A stretch of DNA of 64,000 bases from Mesorhizobium sp. WSM3860 (GTDB taxonomy: Bacteria > Pseudomonadota > Alphaproteobacteria > Rhizobiales > Rhizobiaceae), in NCBI RefSeq assembly GCF_002294995.1, contig NZ_NSGF01000001.1, positions 310,001 through 374,000 on the forward strand, written 5' to 3'. The notes beneath the pieces were generated by a model. The model ran no database searches. It was not told the origin of the DNA and saw only the letters and a list, made by a program, of their open reading frames with translations. The translations under genes and the position numbers were made by a program. Positions 29,750-38,978 of the stretch are shown here, piece after piece. Numbering within the stretch: position 1 is the stretch's first letter; each line of letters begins with the position of its first letter.

Positions 29750-30949
29750 TTGGCTGACATCGGCAAGGACATCGAACGCTCGCTCGGACAGACGCTCCGG
29801 CCTCAGCGCCCTGCCTCGCGCAACCTCGGCGCCGGCACGCTTGGCGCGGCGGTCGCCATCCTCGCCGTGGTCGGCATTTCCGGTGCGATCGCGTTGCGTG
29901 AAAAACCTTTCCGCAAGCCGCAAGAGACGGCGGTTTCGACGCCGAAGGTAGTCGTGGCGCCAAGCCCCGCGCCGGCACCGGCGCCGACGCCGGCACCGGC
30001 CGAGGTGGCGGCGACGAAGCCCAATGCGAGCACGCCGATGAAGAGCGGCGGTCCGCAAATCATCCATGTCCAGTCTGAAGAGGGCGATGGCCCGCCGAAG
30101 GCCGGTATCGTCATCCGCGATCCCTCGACGCTAGGCCAGAATCTCAAGGTCGCGCATATTCCCGACAGGGCGCTGATCGAGGCGAGCGACAGCGGTCCGC
30201 TGCCGGTGCGCTCCGCCGATGGCCGACGACCGTTCGACGTCTATGCGCGGCCCTGGTCCGGGGCGCGCGGCGCACGCGTGGCTATCGTCATCGGCGGGCT
30301 AGCCGTCTCCCAGACCGGCACGCAGGCTGCGATCGCCAAACTGCCGGCCGAGGTGACGCTGGCTTTCGCCCCGCAGGGCAACAGCATCGACCGCTGGATG
30401 AAGGCGGCACGCCAGAGCGGACATGAGATCGTCATGCAGATACCGCTCGAGCCGTTCGACTATCCGAGCGTCAATCCGGGGCGCAACACGCTGACGGTCG
30501 CTGCGAGTCCTGACGAGAACCTGAAGAGCCTGCGCTGGGCGCTGTCGAGGACGACCAACTATACCGGCGTCATGAACTATATGGGCGCGCGCTTCTCGGC
30601 CGATGCAAACGCGATGGGACCGTTCATGGCCGAGCTCGGCAAGCGCGGCCTTGCCTATGTCGACGACGGCTCGTCCGCGCGGAGCCTGGCGCCCGACCTC
30701 GCGCTGAAGGATGGCGTCCCCTTCGTCGCCGGCGACATGGCGATCGACACGGTGCAGGACCGCGGCGAAATCCTCAAGAAGCTGGACAGCCTCGAGGCAA
30801 CGGCGCGCGCCAAGGGCAGCGCCGTCGGCATCGGCTCGGCCTTCGACATCACCGTCGACACGGTGACGTCCTGGGTGGCGGAAGCAAAGAAGCGAGGCAT
30901 CGAGATCGTGCCGATTTCGGCGGTGGCGATCGATCCGCAAAAAGGCTAA
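29750..30949 (+). CDS. Divergent polysaccharide deacetylase family protein
   Basis: The 399-residue product has a cytoplasmic N-terminus, one membrane anchor (GAAVAILAVVGISGAIAL) and a Pro/Ala-rich periplasmic linker (about residues 60-90). The YibQ-type domain then begins at RVAIVIGGLAVSQTGTQAAI. QSGHEIVMQIPLEP, NYTGVMNYMGARF and GLAYVDDGSS are typical of the divergent deacetylase family (DUF610). The N-terminal part differs from E. coli YibQ, which has only a signal peptide. Linkage to envC-like and ctpA supports a cell-envelope role. Confidence 0.9.
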   Translation: MADIGKDIERSLGQTLRPQRPASRNLGAGTLGAAVAILAVVGISGAIALREKPFRKPQETAVSTPKVVVAPSPAPAPAPTPAPAEVAATKPNASTPMKSGGPQIIHVQSEEGDGPPKAGIVIRDPSTLGQNLKVAHIPDRALIEASDSGPLPVRSADGRRPFDVYARPWSGARGARVAIVIGGLAVSQTGTQAAIAKLPAEVTLAFAPQGNSIDRWMKAARQSGHEIVMQIPLEPFDYPSVNPGRNTLTVAASPDENLKSLRWALSRTTNYTGVMNYMGARFSADANAMGPFMAELGKRGLAYVDDGSSARSLAPDLALKDGVPFVAGDMAIDTVQDRGEILKKLDSLEATARAKGSAVGIGSAFDITVDTVTSWVAEAKKRGIEIVPISAVAIDPQKG

Positions 30950-30974
30950 CGCAGACAAATCGGCTTTTGACGAT

Positions 30975-31310
30975 TCAGCGATGGCGAGAGAAGAGGTTTC
31001 TCTGGGCTTCGTTGAGCGCACTATCCCAATCGACCTCGCGCTTAGATCGCGGGATTTGTCGACGTTCATTATTGTAGAACAGCGTCCCATGGATTCCGAG
31101 CGCATCGCGCTTAAGGATAGGACGGTTCCAAAGCTGGGCCAGCACGCGGCCAGCCTCCTCGTCGCCTAGCCGTTCGAAAAGGTCTTCCGCCAATTCCATA
31201 TCTTGTCCGTCGGGGAAGATGGCGGCGAACTCCTCCTCTGTCGCCTGGAATATGCTGAAGGTAGCGTTCAGAGCGCCGTCGATGATTTGGATGTTTCTCA
31301 TAGGATGCAT
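30975..31310 (-). CDS. Small hypothetical protein
   Basis: A product of about 111 residues (start at ATG 31310 or 31301) with no recognised domain. It is acidic in the middle (DMELAEDLFERLGDEEAGRV) and ends in a basic helix (NEAQRNLFSRHR), with a conserved-looking ALGIHGTLFYNNERR segment. No signal peptide or membrane helix is seen. It lies on the opposite strand between the deacetylase and rppH. Function unknown. Confidence 0.7.
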   Translation of the reverse strand: MHPMRNIQIIDGALNATFSIFQATEEEFAAIFPDGQDMELAEDLFERLGDEEAGRVLAQLWNRPILKRDALGIHGTLFYNNERRQIPRSKREVDWDSALNEAQRNLFSRHR

Positions 31311-31381
31311 TTTGACATTCGACCGCAATGACGGCAACGGAACGCGGGAGCGAATTCTCAACACGCTGGAACCTCTGACTG

Positions 31382-31900
31382 ATGCCCAAGAAAATGATCG
31401 ATCCAGAAACGCTGCCCTATCGCCCTTGCGTCGGGCTGATGATCCTCAACCCGGCCGGGCTGGTCTGGGTCGGGCATCGCATCGCCGAGCCCGATAGCGA
31501 ATTCTCCGGCACCACGAAACTCTGGCAGATGCCGCAGGGCGGCATCGACGAGGGCGAGGAGCCGCTCCCGGCGGCGGAGCGGGAGCTTTACGAGGAGACC
31601 GGCATGCGCAGTGTGTCGCTGCTTGCCGAAGCGCCGCACTGGATCAACTACGACCTGCCGCCGCATCTGGTCGGCGTCGCCTTCAAGGGGCGCTATCGCG
31701 GCCAAACACAGAAATGGTTCGCCTATCGCTTCGAGGGCGATGAGCGAGAGATTGAGATCAATCCGCCGCCGGGCGGCCACAAGGCAGAGTTCGATCAATG
31801 GGCGTGGCGGCCGATGCGGGAGCTGCCCGACCTGATCGTGCCGTTCAAGCGTCAGGTCTACGAGCAGGTGGTGGCCGCGTTCCAGCATCTCGCCGGCTAG
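31382..31900 (+). CDS. rppH: RNA pyrophosphohydrolase RppH (Nudix)
   Basis: The 172-residue Nudix hydrolase converts 5'-triphosphate mRNA ends to monophosphate, starting RNase E decay. The Nudix box is complete, from [14 protein letters not shown] into [29 protein letters not shown] at the N-terminus and the WQMPQGG lead-in are typical of RppH. The C-terminal [15 protein letters not shown] also fits the family. It stands beside the ctpA-deacetylase genes, a common alphaproteobacterial arrangement. Confidence 0.95.
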   Translation: MPKKMIDPETLPYRPCVGLMILNPAGLVWVGHRIAEPDSEFSGTTKLWQMPQGGIDEGEEPLPAAERELYEETGMRSVSLLAEAPHWINYDLPPHLVGVAFKGRYRGQTQKWFAYRFEGDEREIEINPPPGGHKAEFDQWAWRPMRELPDLIVPFKRQVYEQVVAAFQHLAG

Positions 31901-31977
31901 AGACAGACCGAACTTGCCACGTTGCCGTCCCGGCATCGGCGTCCTAATGATTGCTTTGATGTAACGAGGGGGTCGCC

Positions 31978-33129
31978 ATGAATGACGACACCGGACGCGG
32001 GCACGGTTTTCAGGCTCCTGGCGGCGCCTACGATGCGACGGTCAGCGAAGTGGCGGCCGGCGCGATCCTGACCATCGATCTTGGCGCCATCCGCGAGAAT
32101 TATCGGCGGCTGAAGGCGCGATTGCGGGACGTGCGCTGCGCCGGCGTGCTCAAGGCCGACGGCTATGGCCTGGGCGCGGCGCAGGTGGCATCGGCGCTGA
32201 TGAAGGAAGGCTGCGAGATCTTCTTCGTCGCGCTGCTCGGCGAGGGCATCGCGCTGCGCAAGGCGCTTGGAGCTGGACATGACATCTTTGTCCTCAACGG
32301 CCTGCCGCCGGGCTCCGAGCCGGAAGGGCTCGCGGCGGGGCTTCATCCTGTCATCAACAGCACCGCTCAGTTGAGAGCGTGGCGTGAAGCGGCGCTTGCC
32401 GCCGGTCGAAAGCTGCCGGCCGCTGTTCAGGTCGACAGCGGCATGTCACGGCTCGGCATGTCGCCGGCTGACGTCGAGGCGCTCGCGGCGGGTGCTTTCG
32501 ACGGCCTCGACATCCGCTTGGTGATGAGCCATCTCGCCTGCGCCGACGAGCCATTCAACCCCGCCAACGAAGCGCAGCGACTGGCGTTCGAGCGGCTGCG
32601 CGGGATGCTGCCCAAGGCGCCGGCGTCGCTCGCCAATTCGTCCGGTATCTTTCTCGGATCGGCTTGCCACTACGATCTCGCGCGGCCGGGCGCCGCGCTC
32701 TACGGCATCAACCCAACGCCGGGCGAGGCCAACCCGATGCTGCCGGTGGTGCGGCTGCAGGCGAAGGTGGCGCAGACGCGCAGTGTCGAGGACGGCGCCG
32801 GCATCGGCTACGGCCACACCCGTCATGCGCGCGGACCGCTCAGGCTGGCGACAATCTCGCTCGGCTATGGCGATGGCTGGCACCGGCGCGCGACCTCGGC
32901 CGCCTGGTTCGAGGGCGTGCGGCTGCCTTTCGTCGGGCGGGTATCGATGGATTCCATCATCCTCGACATTTCAGCACTTGAGGCTGGCCGGCTTGGCGAG
33001 GGCGACCTCGTCGAGCTCATCGGCCCGTCGCAAAGCCTCGACGATGCGGCCGCGCATGCCGGCACCATCGGTTACGAGGTGCTGACAAGCCTGGGTGCGC
33101 GCTTTCACCGCCGCTACATCGGAGGGTGA
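31978..33129 (+). CDS. alr: Alanine racemase
   Basis: The 383-residue PLP enzyme interconverts L- and D-alanine. The PLP-binding Lys is in GVLKADGYGLGAAQVASAL (near residue 58), the catalytic Tyr region is GAGIGYGHTR, and VGRVSMDSIILDIS is the C-terminal signature. The first 22 residues are a variable tail ahead of GAILTIDLGAIRENYR. dadA lies 1.2 kb downstream, so this copy may be catabolic as well as serving peptidoglycan. Two rnk-type genes lie between them. Confidence 0.96.
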   Translation: MNDDTGRGHGFQAPGGAYDATVSEVAAGAILTIDLGAIRENYRRLKARLRDVRCAGVLKADGYGLGAAQVASALMKEGCEIFFVALLGEGIALRKALGAGHDIFVLNGLPPGSEPEGLAAGLHPVINSTAQLRAWREAALAAGRKLPAAVQVDSGMSRLGMSPADVEALAAGAFDGLDIRLVMSHLACADEPFNPANEAQRLAFERLRGMLPKAPASLANSSGIFLGSACHYDLARPGAALYGINPTPGEANPMLPVVRLQAKVAQTRSVEDGAGIGYGHTRHARGPLRLATISLGYGDGWHRRATSAAWFEGVRLPFVGRVSMDSIILDISALEAGRLGEGDLVELIGPSQSLDDAAAHAGTIGYEVLTSLGARFHRRYIGG

Positions 33130-33238
33130 AAGGGGCGGCTTGCTTGACAAGCCAGCGCATCTCGGCAAGGGTCGAGGCATGAGCAACCTCGCCCATAGCA
33201 GAACCTTTTTCAGGGTTTGCCCTATCGCGGGAGCGTAG

Positions 33239-33275
33239 CCCCGGCGCGGTCGTGTTGGCGACCGCCGAGCCGGGG
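33239..33275 (+). ncRNA. Strong long hairpin upstream of rnk, candidate mRNA leader or small RNA
   Basis: CCCCGGC (33239-33245) pairs with GCCGGGG (33269-33275). Inside it GCGGTCG (33246-33252) pairs with CGACCGC (33259-33265), leaving a TGTTGG loop and a CGA bulge. Further down, GCCAGCC/GGCTGCC and CCGCC/GGCGG helices (about 33300-33352) could form before the rnk ribosome site. The 271-base gap 33130-33400 has no gene. Known rnk leader motifs exist in other proteobacteria, but I cannot match this one to a named family. Confidence 0.5.
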
Positions 33276-33400
33276 CATTTGAATTCCTGACATCGTCATC
33301 GAGCCAGCCAGCCTTTCGCGGCTGCCGGCTCTTGTTCACCGCCTTTGAGCGGGCGGCAGCGCGCGTCGGTCCGTTGATGCGCCAATCCAGGAGGTTTGCC

Positions 33401-33820
33401 ATGAATGCAACAATCCAATCGCGTTCCCGAAACACGATCCTCGTCAGCGACGCGGATCACGACCGGCTGAGCAGCCTTGCCAGAGCCTTTCTCGAGCGGA
33501 CGCCCGAGATGGCCGAGGGCCTGCTCGCCGAGATGGACCGCGCGCGGATCGCCGCCGAAGCGGCGATGCCAGCGGATGTCGTGCGGATGGGCACGACGGT
33601 GACGCTTCACGACGGGGAAGGAAGCGTTCAGCGCGTCACGCTGGTCTATCCCGCCGAGGCCGACATCGCCGACAAACGCATCTCGGTGCTGACGCCGCTC
33701 GGAACGGCGCTTATCGGCGCGCGTGCCGGCCGGACAGTCTCCTGGCGAAGCCGCGACGGCCGAGTGCTTTCGGCGACCATCCACGCGGTCGAGCAATCCG
33801 CGTCGCGGAGAGCGCCATGA
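33401..33820 (+). CDS. rnk: Nucleoside diphosphate kinase regulator Rnk (GreA/GreB-type C-terminal domain)
   Basis: The 139-residue product starts at ATG 33401 behind AGGAGG (33389-33394). A short N-terminal helical region (VSDADHDRLSSLARAFLERT) is followed by the FKBP-like GreA/GreB C-terminal domain (VRMGTTVTLHDGEGSVQRVT, then ISVLTPLGTALIGARAGRTV). Rnk proteins bind RNA polymerase and were first linked to nucleotide pool control in Pseudomonas and E. coli. Its stop overlaps the next gene's ATG, a second Rnk-like gene, so the pair is co-translated. Confidence 0.9.
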   Translation: MNATIQSRSRNTILVSDADHDRLSSLARAFLERTPEMAEGLLAEMDRARIAAEAAMPADVVRMGTTVTLHDGEGSVQRVTLVYPAEADIADKRISVLTPLGTALIGARAGRTVSWRSRDGRVLSATIHAVEQSASRRAP

Positions 33821-34347
33821 CCAGGACCATCTATCGTCTCACAACGAAGGATCTCGCGATTCTCGAAGCGATGCTGATACGACGGCGCGGCTTTGCCGAC
33901 GCGATCGTGCCGATGCTCGAACGCAAGCTCGCCGAGAGCAGCATCGTCCCGGTCGGCATGCTCGAGCCCGACGTCGCCACGCTGAATAGCCGGGTAGTCT
34001 TCCGGGTCGACGAGGGAGCTCCGGAGACGCGGACGTTGATGCTGGGCGACGCCTTCGCTCCTGTCGGATCCGGCCTGCCGGTCGGCACCTGGCGCGGCCT
34101 CTGCCTGCTCGGCATGAGAGCAGGCCAGTCGGTCTTGGCCAAGCGCCCCGACGGCAGCGGCGAGCGCATCCTTCTCGAGGACGTGGCCTACCAGCCCGAC
34201 GCCGCGCGTCAGGCCACTCCGACTGCCGGACAGCGACCCCGCGGCCCCAGGCTGGTGTACAGCGCCACAGCGGACCGTTGGCCCCTTGGCGGGGCCGGCA
34301 AAATCCGGCAGACAGAAGGCGACGATCCGGGCCCTTCGGCGGCATGA
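33817..34347 (+). CDS. Second Rnk/GreA-C-domain-like protein
   Basis: The 176-residue product overlaps the upstream rnk gene by ATGA. The N-terminal helix ([20 protein letters not shown]) and the C-terminal-type domain ([20 protein letters not shown], then [20 protein letters not shown]) parallel the first Rnk, but the sequence is divergent and has an extra 45-residue polar tail. It looks like an ancient duplicate. RNA polymerase binding is possible but not shown; the motif corresponding to TPLGTALIGA is much altered. Confidence 0.75.
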   Translation: MTRTIYRLTTKDLAILEAMLIRRRGFADAIVPMLERKLAESSIVPVGMLEPDVATLNSRVVFRVDEGAPETRTLMLGDAFAPVGSGLPVGTWRGLCLLGMRAGQSVLAKRPDGSGERILLEDVAYQPDAARQATPTAGQRPRGPRLVYSATADRWPLGGAGKIRQTEGDDPGPSAA

Positions 34348-34367
34348 TCGGTTTGAGGGAGCATAGA

Positions 34368-35627
34368 ATGAAAGTCCTGGTGCTGGGCGGCGGTGTGATC
34401 GGGATCACCACCGCCTACTTCCTTGCCGAGGCCGGCCATGAAGTCACGGTGATCGACCGGCAGCAGGGCCCGGCGCTGGAGACCAGCTTCGCCAATGCCG
34501 GCGAAGTGTCGCCGGGCTACGCCTCGCCATGGGCCGGGCCCGGCATCCCCATGAAAGCCGTCAAATGGCTGTTGATGAAATACGGACCGCTGGTGGTGCG
34601 ACCGGCCTTCGATCCGCATATGTGGACATGGCTCTTGAAGATGCTGCGCAACTGCACGGCCGAGCGCTATGCGCTCAACAAGTCGCGCATGGTGCCCTTG
34701 GCCGAGTACAGCCGCGACACGCTGAAGGCGCTGCGCGCTACGATCGGCATCAGCTATGACGAGCGAGCCAAGGGCACGCTGCAGCTGTTCCGCAGGCAGA
34801 AGCAGCTCGACGGCACCGGCGGCGACGTCGAGGTGCTGAAGAAATACGGCGTTCCCTATGAGCTCCTCGACCGGGACGGCTGCATCGCGGCCGAGCCGGC
34901 GCTGGCCGGCGTGCGGGAAAAATTCGTCGGCGGGCTGAGGCTGCCCGGCGACGAGACCGGCGACTGCAAGATGTTCACCGACAAGCTGGCCGAGCTTTGC
35001 GTGGCGCGCGGCGTCAAGTTCGAATACGGCACGAGCATCCGGCGCGTCGTCAGGAACCGCAACCGCGTCGTCCAGGTCGGCACCGACAAGGGCTGGCGGA
35101 CGGCGGACGCCTATGTGATGGCGCTGGGCAGCTATTCGGCTCCCTTCATGCGCAAGATGAAGCGGCCGATCCCCGTCTATCCGGTCAAGGGCTATTCCAT
35201 CACGGTGCCGATCACGGACCCGGCGGCGGCGCCGGTATCGACCATCATGGACGAGACCTACAAGGTGGCGATCACAAGGCTCGGCGACCGCATCCGCGTC
35301 GGCGGCACCGCGGAGATTTCGGGCTTCGACCTTCGTCTGCATGAATCGCGCCGCCGCACGCTCGAGCACTCCGTCGGCGACCTGTTTCCGGCCGGCGGCG
35401 ACCTCAAGGCGGCGAGTTTCTGGTGCGGCTTGCGGCCGATGACGCCGGACGGGCCGCCGCTGGTCGGGCGCAGCGAATTGTCCAACCTCTATCTCAACAC
35501 CGGCCACGGCACGCTGGGCTGGACCATGGCCTGCGGCTCGGCGAAAGTGCTTGCCGACATCGTCTCCAACCGGGTGCCGGAGATCAACGCGCTCGACCTC
35601 AGCCCGGACCGCTACATCAAGGCTTGA
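34368..35627 (+). CDS. dadA: D-amino acid dehydrogenase
   Basis: The 419-residue FAD enzyme oxidises D-alanine and other D-amino acids at the membrane to 2-oxo acids. The N-terminal FAD fold is [19 protein letters not shown] with an acidic strand end (HEVTVIDRQ). The stretch [20 protein letters not shown] is diagnostic of DadA, as is the C-terminal [14 protein letters not shown] and [19 protein letters not shown] 34368 is preferred to the upstream frame start at 34278, which overlaps the previous gene. With alr this gives L-alanine catabolism. Confidence 0.95.
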   Translation: MKVLVLGGGVIGITTAYFLAEAGHEVTVIDRQQGPALETSFANAGEVSPGYASPWAGPGIPMKAVKWLLMKYGPLVVRPAFDPHMWTWLLKMLRNCTAERYALNKSRMVPLAEYSRDTLKALRATIGISYDERAKGTLQLFRRQKQLDGTGGDVEVLKKYGVPYELLDRDGCIAAEPALAGVREKFVGGLRLPGDETGDCKMFTDKLAELCVARGVKFEYGTSIRRVVRNRNRVVQVGTDKGWRTADAYVMALGSYSAPFMRKMKRPIPVYPVKGYSITVPITDPAAAPVSTIMDETYKVAITRLGDRIRVGGTAEISGFDLRLHESRRRTLEHSVGDLFPAGGDLKAASFWCGLRPMTPDGPPLVGRSELSNLYLNTGHGTLGWTMACGSAKVLADIVSNRVPEINALDLSPDRYIKA

Positions 35628-35628
35628 T

Positions 35629-37788
35629 TTAGAAGGCCTGTTTCACCCACCCATTGCTGAACAGCAGCCGGTAAGCCCAGCCGATGGTGACATTGGCGGC
35701 GACCGGCTGCGAATGGGCGAGATAGTCGTCATAGACCGCCTTCATGCGGCGGTAGAAGGCCGGATCGAGCACCATCATGCCGTTTTCCGAGTCGTGGAAG
35801 AAACTGCGATTGTTGAGGTTGACCGAGGAGATCGTCACCAGGCGTTGATCGATCATCATGATCTTGGAATGCAGCACCACGTCGGGCGCCTTGAATTCGC
35901 GGATGTTGATGCGGTCGCCATATTTCTCGACGAACAGCTTGTTGAGCGCGGTGAGGAAGCGGCCGCCTATGTCGCCCTTGAGATCGATGCGGCCGACGAC
36001 GTCGATCCTGACGCCGCGAGCCAGCGCCCGATCGAACGCCCTCGCGAGACTGGGCGTCAGGTTGAGATAGGGATTGACGATCTCGATGCGGTGCTCGGCG
36101 GTGTCGATCAGTTCGACGAAGTAGTTTTCCAGTGCATGCCCGTCCTCGTAGGGCACGGAAATGAAGTGCCGCGCCACGCCTTGCGGGTGACCGCCGGAAC
36201 GAACCGGAATGGAAAACGGCCGCGACAGGTTGGTGTCGGCATCGCGCAGCCAGACGGTCGAGAAATGCGCGGCCAGCGTTTCGACCGCCGCCTGGTCGGC
36301 GATCTCGATGTCGAAGTCGCTCCAGTTGGAATAGTAGTTGAGCGAGAAGCCGTCGGTCTTGCCGTATTGCTGCAGCTGAGGGTAGCGCGACAGGTCGACC
36401 GGCTTATGAAACAGGAAGCCGTCATGGATGTTGCGGCCGCCGATGATGACGCGCGAGCGGCCGGGCTCCTCGGCCAGGGTCGCCAGCATCTTGATGTGAT
36501 GGGTCTTGTGCAGCTGTGAGAGCTGCTCGTCGATCGGCGCGCCGTGATCGGCCTGCCAGCGATATTCCTGCAATTGGACATTGGGAAACTCCGCCGCCAG
36601 CCGATGCAGCAGGGCGTCGTCCTTGTCGCGCTCCAGCACGTCGGTGACCAGGATGCGTACCTTGGTCCCGAGCGCCGCGTGGTGGCGGATCAGCCGCTCC
36701 ATGATGCGGCCGGAGAAGTCCGCCTTGAATTCCAGCGACGACAGGTAGATCAGCTTGAGTCTCGGCGCGTCGGAGAAATCGAGCGGCAGTTCGGGATCGG
36801 CCTTGTCGAAGGCGTTGTCGGCCAGCGTCTTGCCGAGCAGCGCCTCGACCTTGGCGTTGAAGCCGTCGCGCGATTTGCGCAGCAGGGTCGGCGACCCGAG
36901 CGGCAGCGCGCAGGTCTGCGACAGCCAGCGGCCGGCATAGAAGGCGCGGTCGAGCGCTTCGAGCCCGGCCGGATCGGGCACCGGGCAGCGATCGTAGCGG
37001 CTGTCGAGCGCTGCGATCCATGGGTCGGCAGCCTCCTCGCGCAGGATGGTCAGCTTCGCCCCGGCCGACGCGAGGCTGGAGCTGACGGTGAGGTCGCAGC
37101 GGGTGAGCGTTCCGCTCGGAAACAGGCTGTCGGATGTCTCGGCCGGCAGACTGAGATGAAACGCAGCACCTTTGGCAATTGTGCGCGACCGGCCTGAGAC
37201 GCGCATCGCCAGCGGTCCGTCGCAGCTGCCGCCGATCACGACCGGCTGCCGGCCGGCCTGGCGGAGCACGATCTCGACCGAGCGCGCCTGCAAACCGGAG
37301 AAGCTGAAGGTCTTCGGCGCGGACGGCCTGGCGGCGGCGTCGAGATAGAGCGTCTGGCGCGACATGCGCCACCGTCCGGTGAAATGGCCCTCGCCCGGCT
37401 TGGCCCGGCCCGGTGGCATCACCGTGCTGTCGAGCGGCTTCGCCAGCTGTTGCAGCGCTCGGTAGGTCGCCCGGAAACGATCGTTATGGACGTCGCGCCA
37501 GTCGCGGCCGAAGCGGCCGGTGCCGTTGGTGCGGTCGAGCGCATCGATACGGTTTTGCGCAAGCAACGCCTCGAACCGCCTGTCATAGGCGGCATTGCCA
37601 TTGTCGGCGAAGTAGCGGGCGGTGGCGACTTCGGCGCCGCTTCGATCCGCCGAGATGGGCGGACGCGCGCAGGCCTCGTCTGCCGGAAAGAAGGCGCAGG
37701 CGGAACGGCCCGGCATGCCGGCGCAACCGGCGAGCGCGGTCAGCGCCAGGCCAAGCAGCAGCCCTGTCAGGACGGCCCCTGGTCTCAC
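35629..37788 (-). CDS. Phospholipase D-like domain protein, putative lipoprotein
   Basis: The 719-residue product starts at GTG 37788, whose GTGA overlaps the stop of the upstream gene. The signal peptide GLLLGLALTALAGC has a lipobox (LAGC). The C-terminal half carries two PLD modules: one around HHIKMLATLAEEPGRSR and GGRNIHDGF, lacking the canonical HxKx4D Asp, and an intact HSKIMMID with ISSVNLNNRSF. The N-terminal 350 residues are unassigned. It may cleave or transfer phospholipid head groups in the periplasm. The frame runs on to 38322, but the lipobox start is more credible. Confidence 0.85.
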   Translation of the reverse strand: MRPGAVLTGLLLGLALTALAGCAGMPGRSACAFFPADEACARPPISADRSGAEVATARYFADNGNAAYDRRFEALLAQNRIDALDRTNGTGRFGRDWRDVHNDRFRATYRALQQLAKPLDSTVMPPGRAKPGEGHFTGRWRMSRQTLYLDAAARPSAPKTFSFSGLQARSVEIVLRQAGRQPVVIGGSCDGPLAMRVSGRSRTIAKGAAFHLSLPAETSDSLFPSGTLTRCDLTVSSSLASAGAKLTILREEAADPWIAALDSRYDRCPVPDPAGLEALDRAFYAGRWLSQTCALPLGSPTLLRKSRDGFNAKVEALLGKTLADNAFDKADPELPLDFSDAPRLKLIYLSSLEFKADFSGRIMERLIRHHAALGTKVRILVTDVLERDKDDALLHRLAAEFPNVQLQEYRWQADHGAPIDEQLSQLHKTHHIKMLATLAEEPGRSRVIIGGRNIHDGFLFHKPVDLSRYPQLQQYGKTDGFSLNYYSNWSDFDIEIADQAAVETLAAHFSTVWLRDADTNLSRPFSIPVRSGGHPQGVARHFISVPYEDGHALENYFVELIDTAEHRIEIVNPYLNLTPSLARAFDRALARGVRIDVVGRIDLKGDIGGRFLTALNKLFVEKYGDRINIREFKAPDVVLHSKIMMIDQRLVTISSVNLNNRSFFHDSENGMMVLDPAFYRRMKAVYDDYLAHSQPVAANVTIGWAYRLLFSNGWVKQAF

Positions 37789-38225
37789 CCGGTCGCCCCG
37801 TTCATGGCCCTGAGCTGGGTGGGGTCGCGCGGCGGCATGAAGCCCTGCGGAAAGACCATGCAAACCGGAAGCGCAAAGGTGGCTATCAAGAGCTCGGCCC
37901 CGCCGCGCATCTTCCTTGGCGCCGTCTTGTCGTCGCGGATCGTCCTTGCCGAAGCGATCAGCGCGCCGTCGCAATCGCAATGGTTGTGGCGTGCAATGTA
38001 GCAGGCGTCGTGGATCCGGCAGGCGGCATCGAGCCGGTCGACCGGTGTGGCCGAGAGATCGCCGGTACGGGTTCCGGGACCGCAATAATTGCCGAAGACG
38101 AAAGGCGAGGGGCGGGCCATCGCATAGCGGATCGGCTTCGGCAGTTCCGCTTCGGGAACCCTGGCCCACGGATTGGCGCAGCCGGAGAGGCAAAGCAGCG
38201 GCAGGATGGCAAGAGTGGCTCGCAT
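37785..38225 (-). CDS. Putative secreted phospholipase A2-like lipoprotein
   Basis: The 146-residue product starts at ATG 38225 (MRATLAILPLLCLSGC, lipobox LSGC). The mature part holds FGNYCGPGTRTGD, like the PLA2 Ca2+-binding loop (YGxYCGxG), and RLDAACRIHDACY, the catalytic His-Asp pair of PLA2 (CxxHDxCY), followed by a Cys-rich HCDCD. This suggests hydrolysis of phospholipid sn-2 esters in the envelope. It overlaps the PLD-like gene downstream. The PLA2 assignment rests on motif pattern only. Confidence 0.78.
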   Translation of the reverse strand: MRATLAILPLLCLSGCANPWARVPEAELPKPIRYAMARPSPFVFGNYCGPGTRTGDLSATPVDRLDAACRIHDACYIARHNHCDCDGALIASARTIRDDKTAPRKMRGGAELLIATFALPVCMVFPQGFMPPRDPTQLRAMNGATG

Positions 38226-38367
38226 GTCTGCGACGGCTTTCCGAGATTCCCCCTCGCCTGGCATGGCATGGCGAAGCGCTGGTGCCACACTGGCCGACTT
38301 TGTGGCAAGCGCAAGGCGGCATGGCGCGCCGGTTGTGCTATCGTCGGCTATGGCGGGGGACGTTTCG

Positions 38368-38916
38368 ATGCGCCCATTTCTTTCGATTGCAGCGGCCGGA
38401 TATCTGGTCTGCGCCTCGGCCGCGCTTGCCGCGGATAAAACCGTCCACGACGAGGAGCATGGCTTCTCACTGACCTATCCCGAGGAGTGGACGAGCGAAA
38501 GCACGTCCAGCGATTCCATACGGCTCAAGGTCAAATCCGGCGAGAAAGGCCTGACCTGCAGGGTGTCGGAGAATCCCTACGATCCGACCGCTCCGGACAA
38601 TCCGCCCGATTTCAGAACCTTCATCGAGAAGGACTGGTCAGTGGGAAGTTGGCAGGAAATGGTCGGCTCCGCCTTCGGTTCGGCGAGTTTCAGCAACGAC
38701 AGGCTGGCGCGATTCCCGGACGGCTATCCCCTGCGGATGACCGACATGGATTTCCACCTCGGCGACGGCGATGTCAGCTTCTACGGCCACGCCAGGATCG
38801 CGATTTCGATACGCGACGGCCATTATGGCTTCGTCACCTGCGGGTCATGGGCAACAGCGCCGAGGAAGCCGGCCGGATGTGGGCGCCGTTCGCCGGTGAG
38901 GCCGACAAGGTTGTGA
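38368..38916 (+). CDS. Small secreted hypothetical protein, frameshifted at the 3' end
   Basis: ATG 38368 follows GGCGGGGGACG, and a signal peptide (FLSIAAAGYLVCASAALAA) leads the protein. The mature part has DEEHGFSLTYPEEW and FRTFIEKDWSVGSWQE, of no assigned family. In the annotated frame the end is an atypical Arg/Pro-rich tail. A one-base shift at about 38842-38847 (in a GGG run) restores VMGNSAEEAGRMW and then ADKVVNSFVLDAP, ending at 38942. The frameshifted tail is probably a mutation or a homopolymer sequencing error. Function unknown. Confidence 0.75.
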   Translation: MRPFLSIAAAGYLVCASAALAADKTVHDEEHGFSLTYPEEWTSESTSSDSIRLKVKSGEKGLTCRVSENPYDPTAPDNPPDFRTFIEKDWSVGSWQEMVGSAFGSASFSNDRLARFPDGYPLRMTDMDFHLGDGDVSFYGHARIAISIRDGHYGFVTCGSWATAPRKPAGCGRRSPVRPTRL

Positions 38917-38978
38917 ATTCTTTCGTCCTCGATGCGCCTTGAAGGCGGTTCAAAGCGCGTCGCCCTTTTTGGGCGGCA

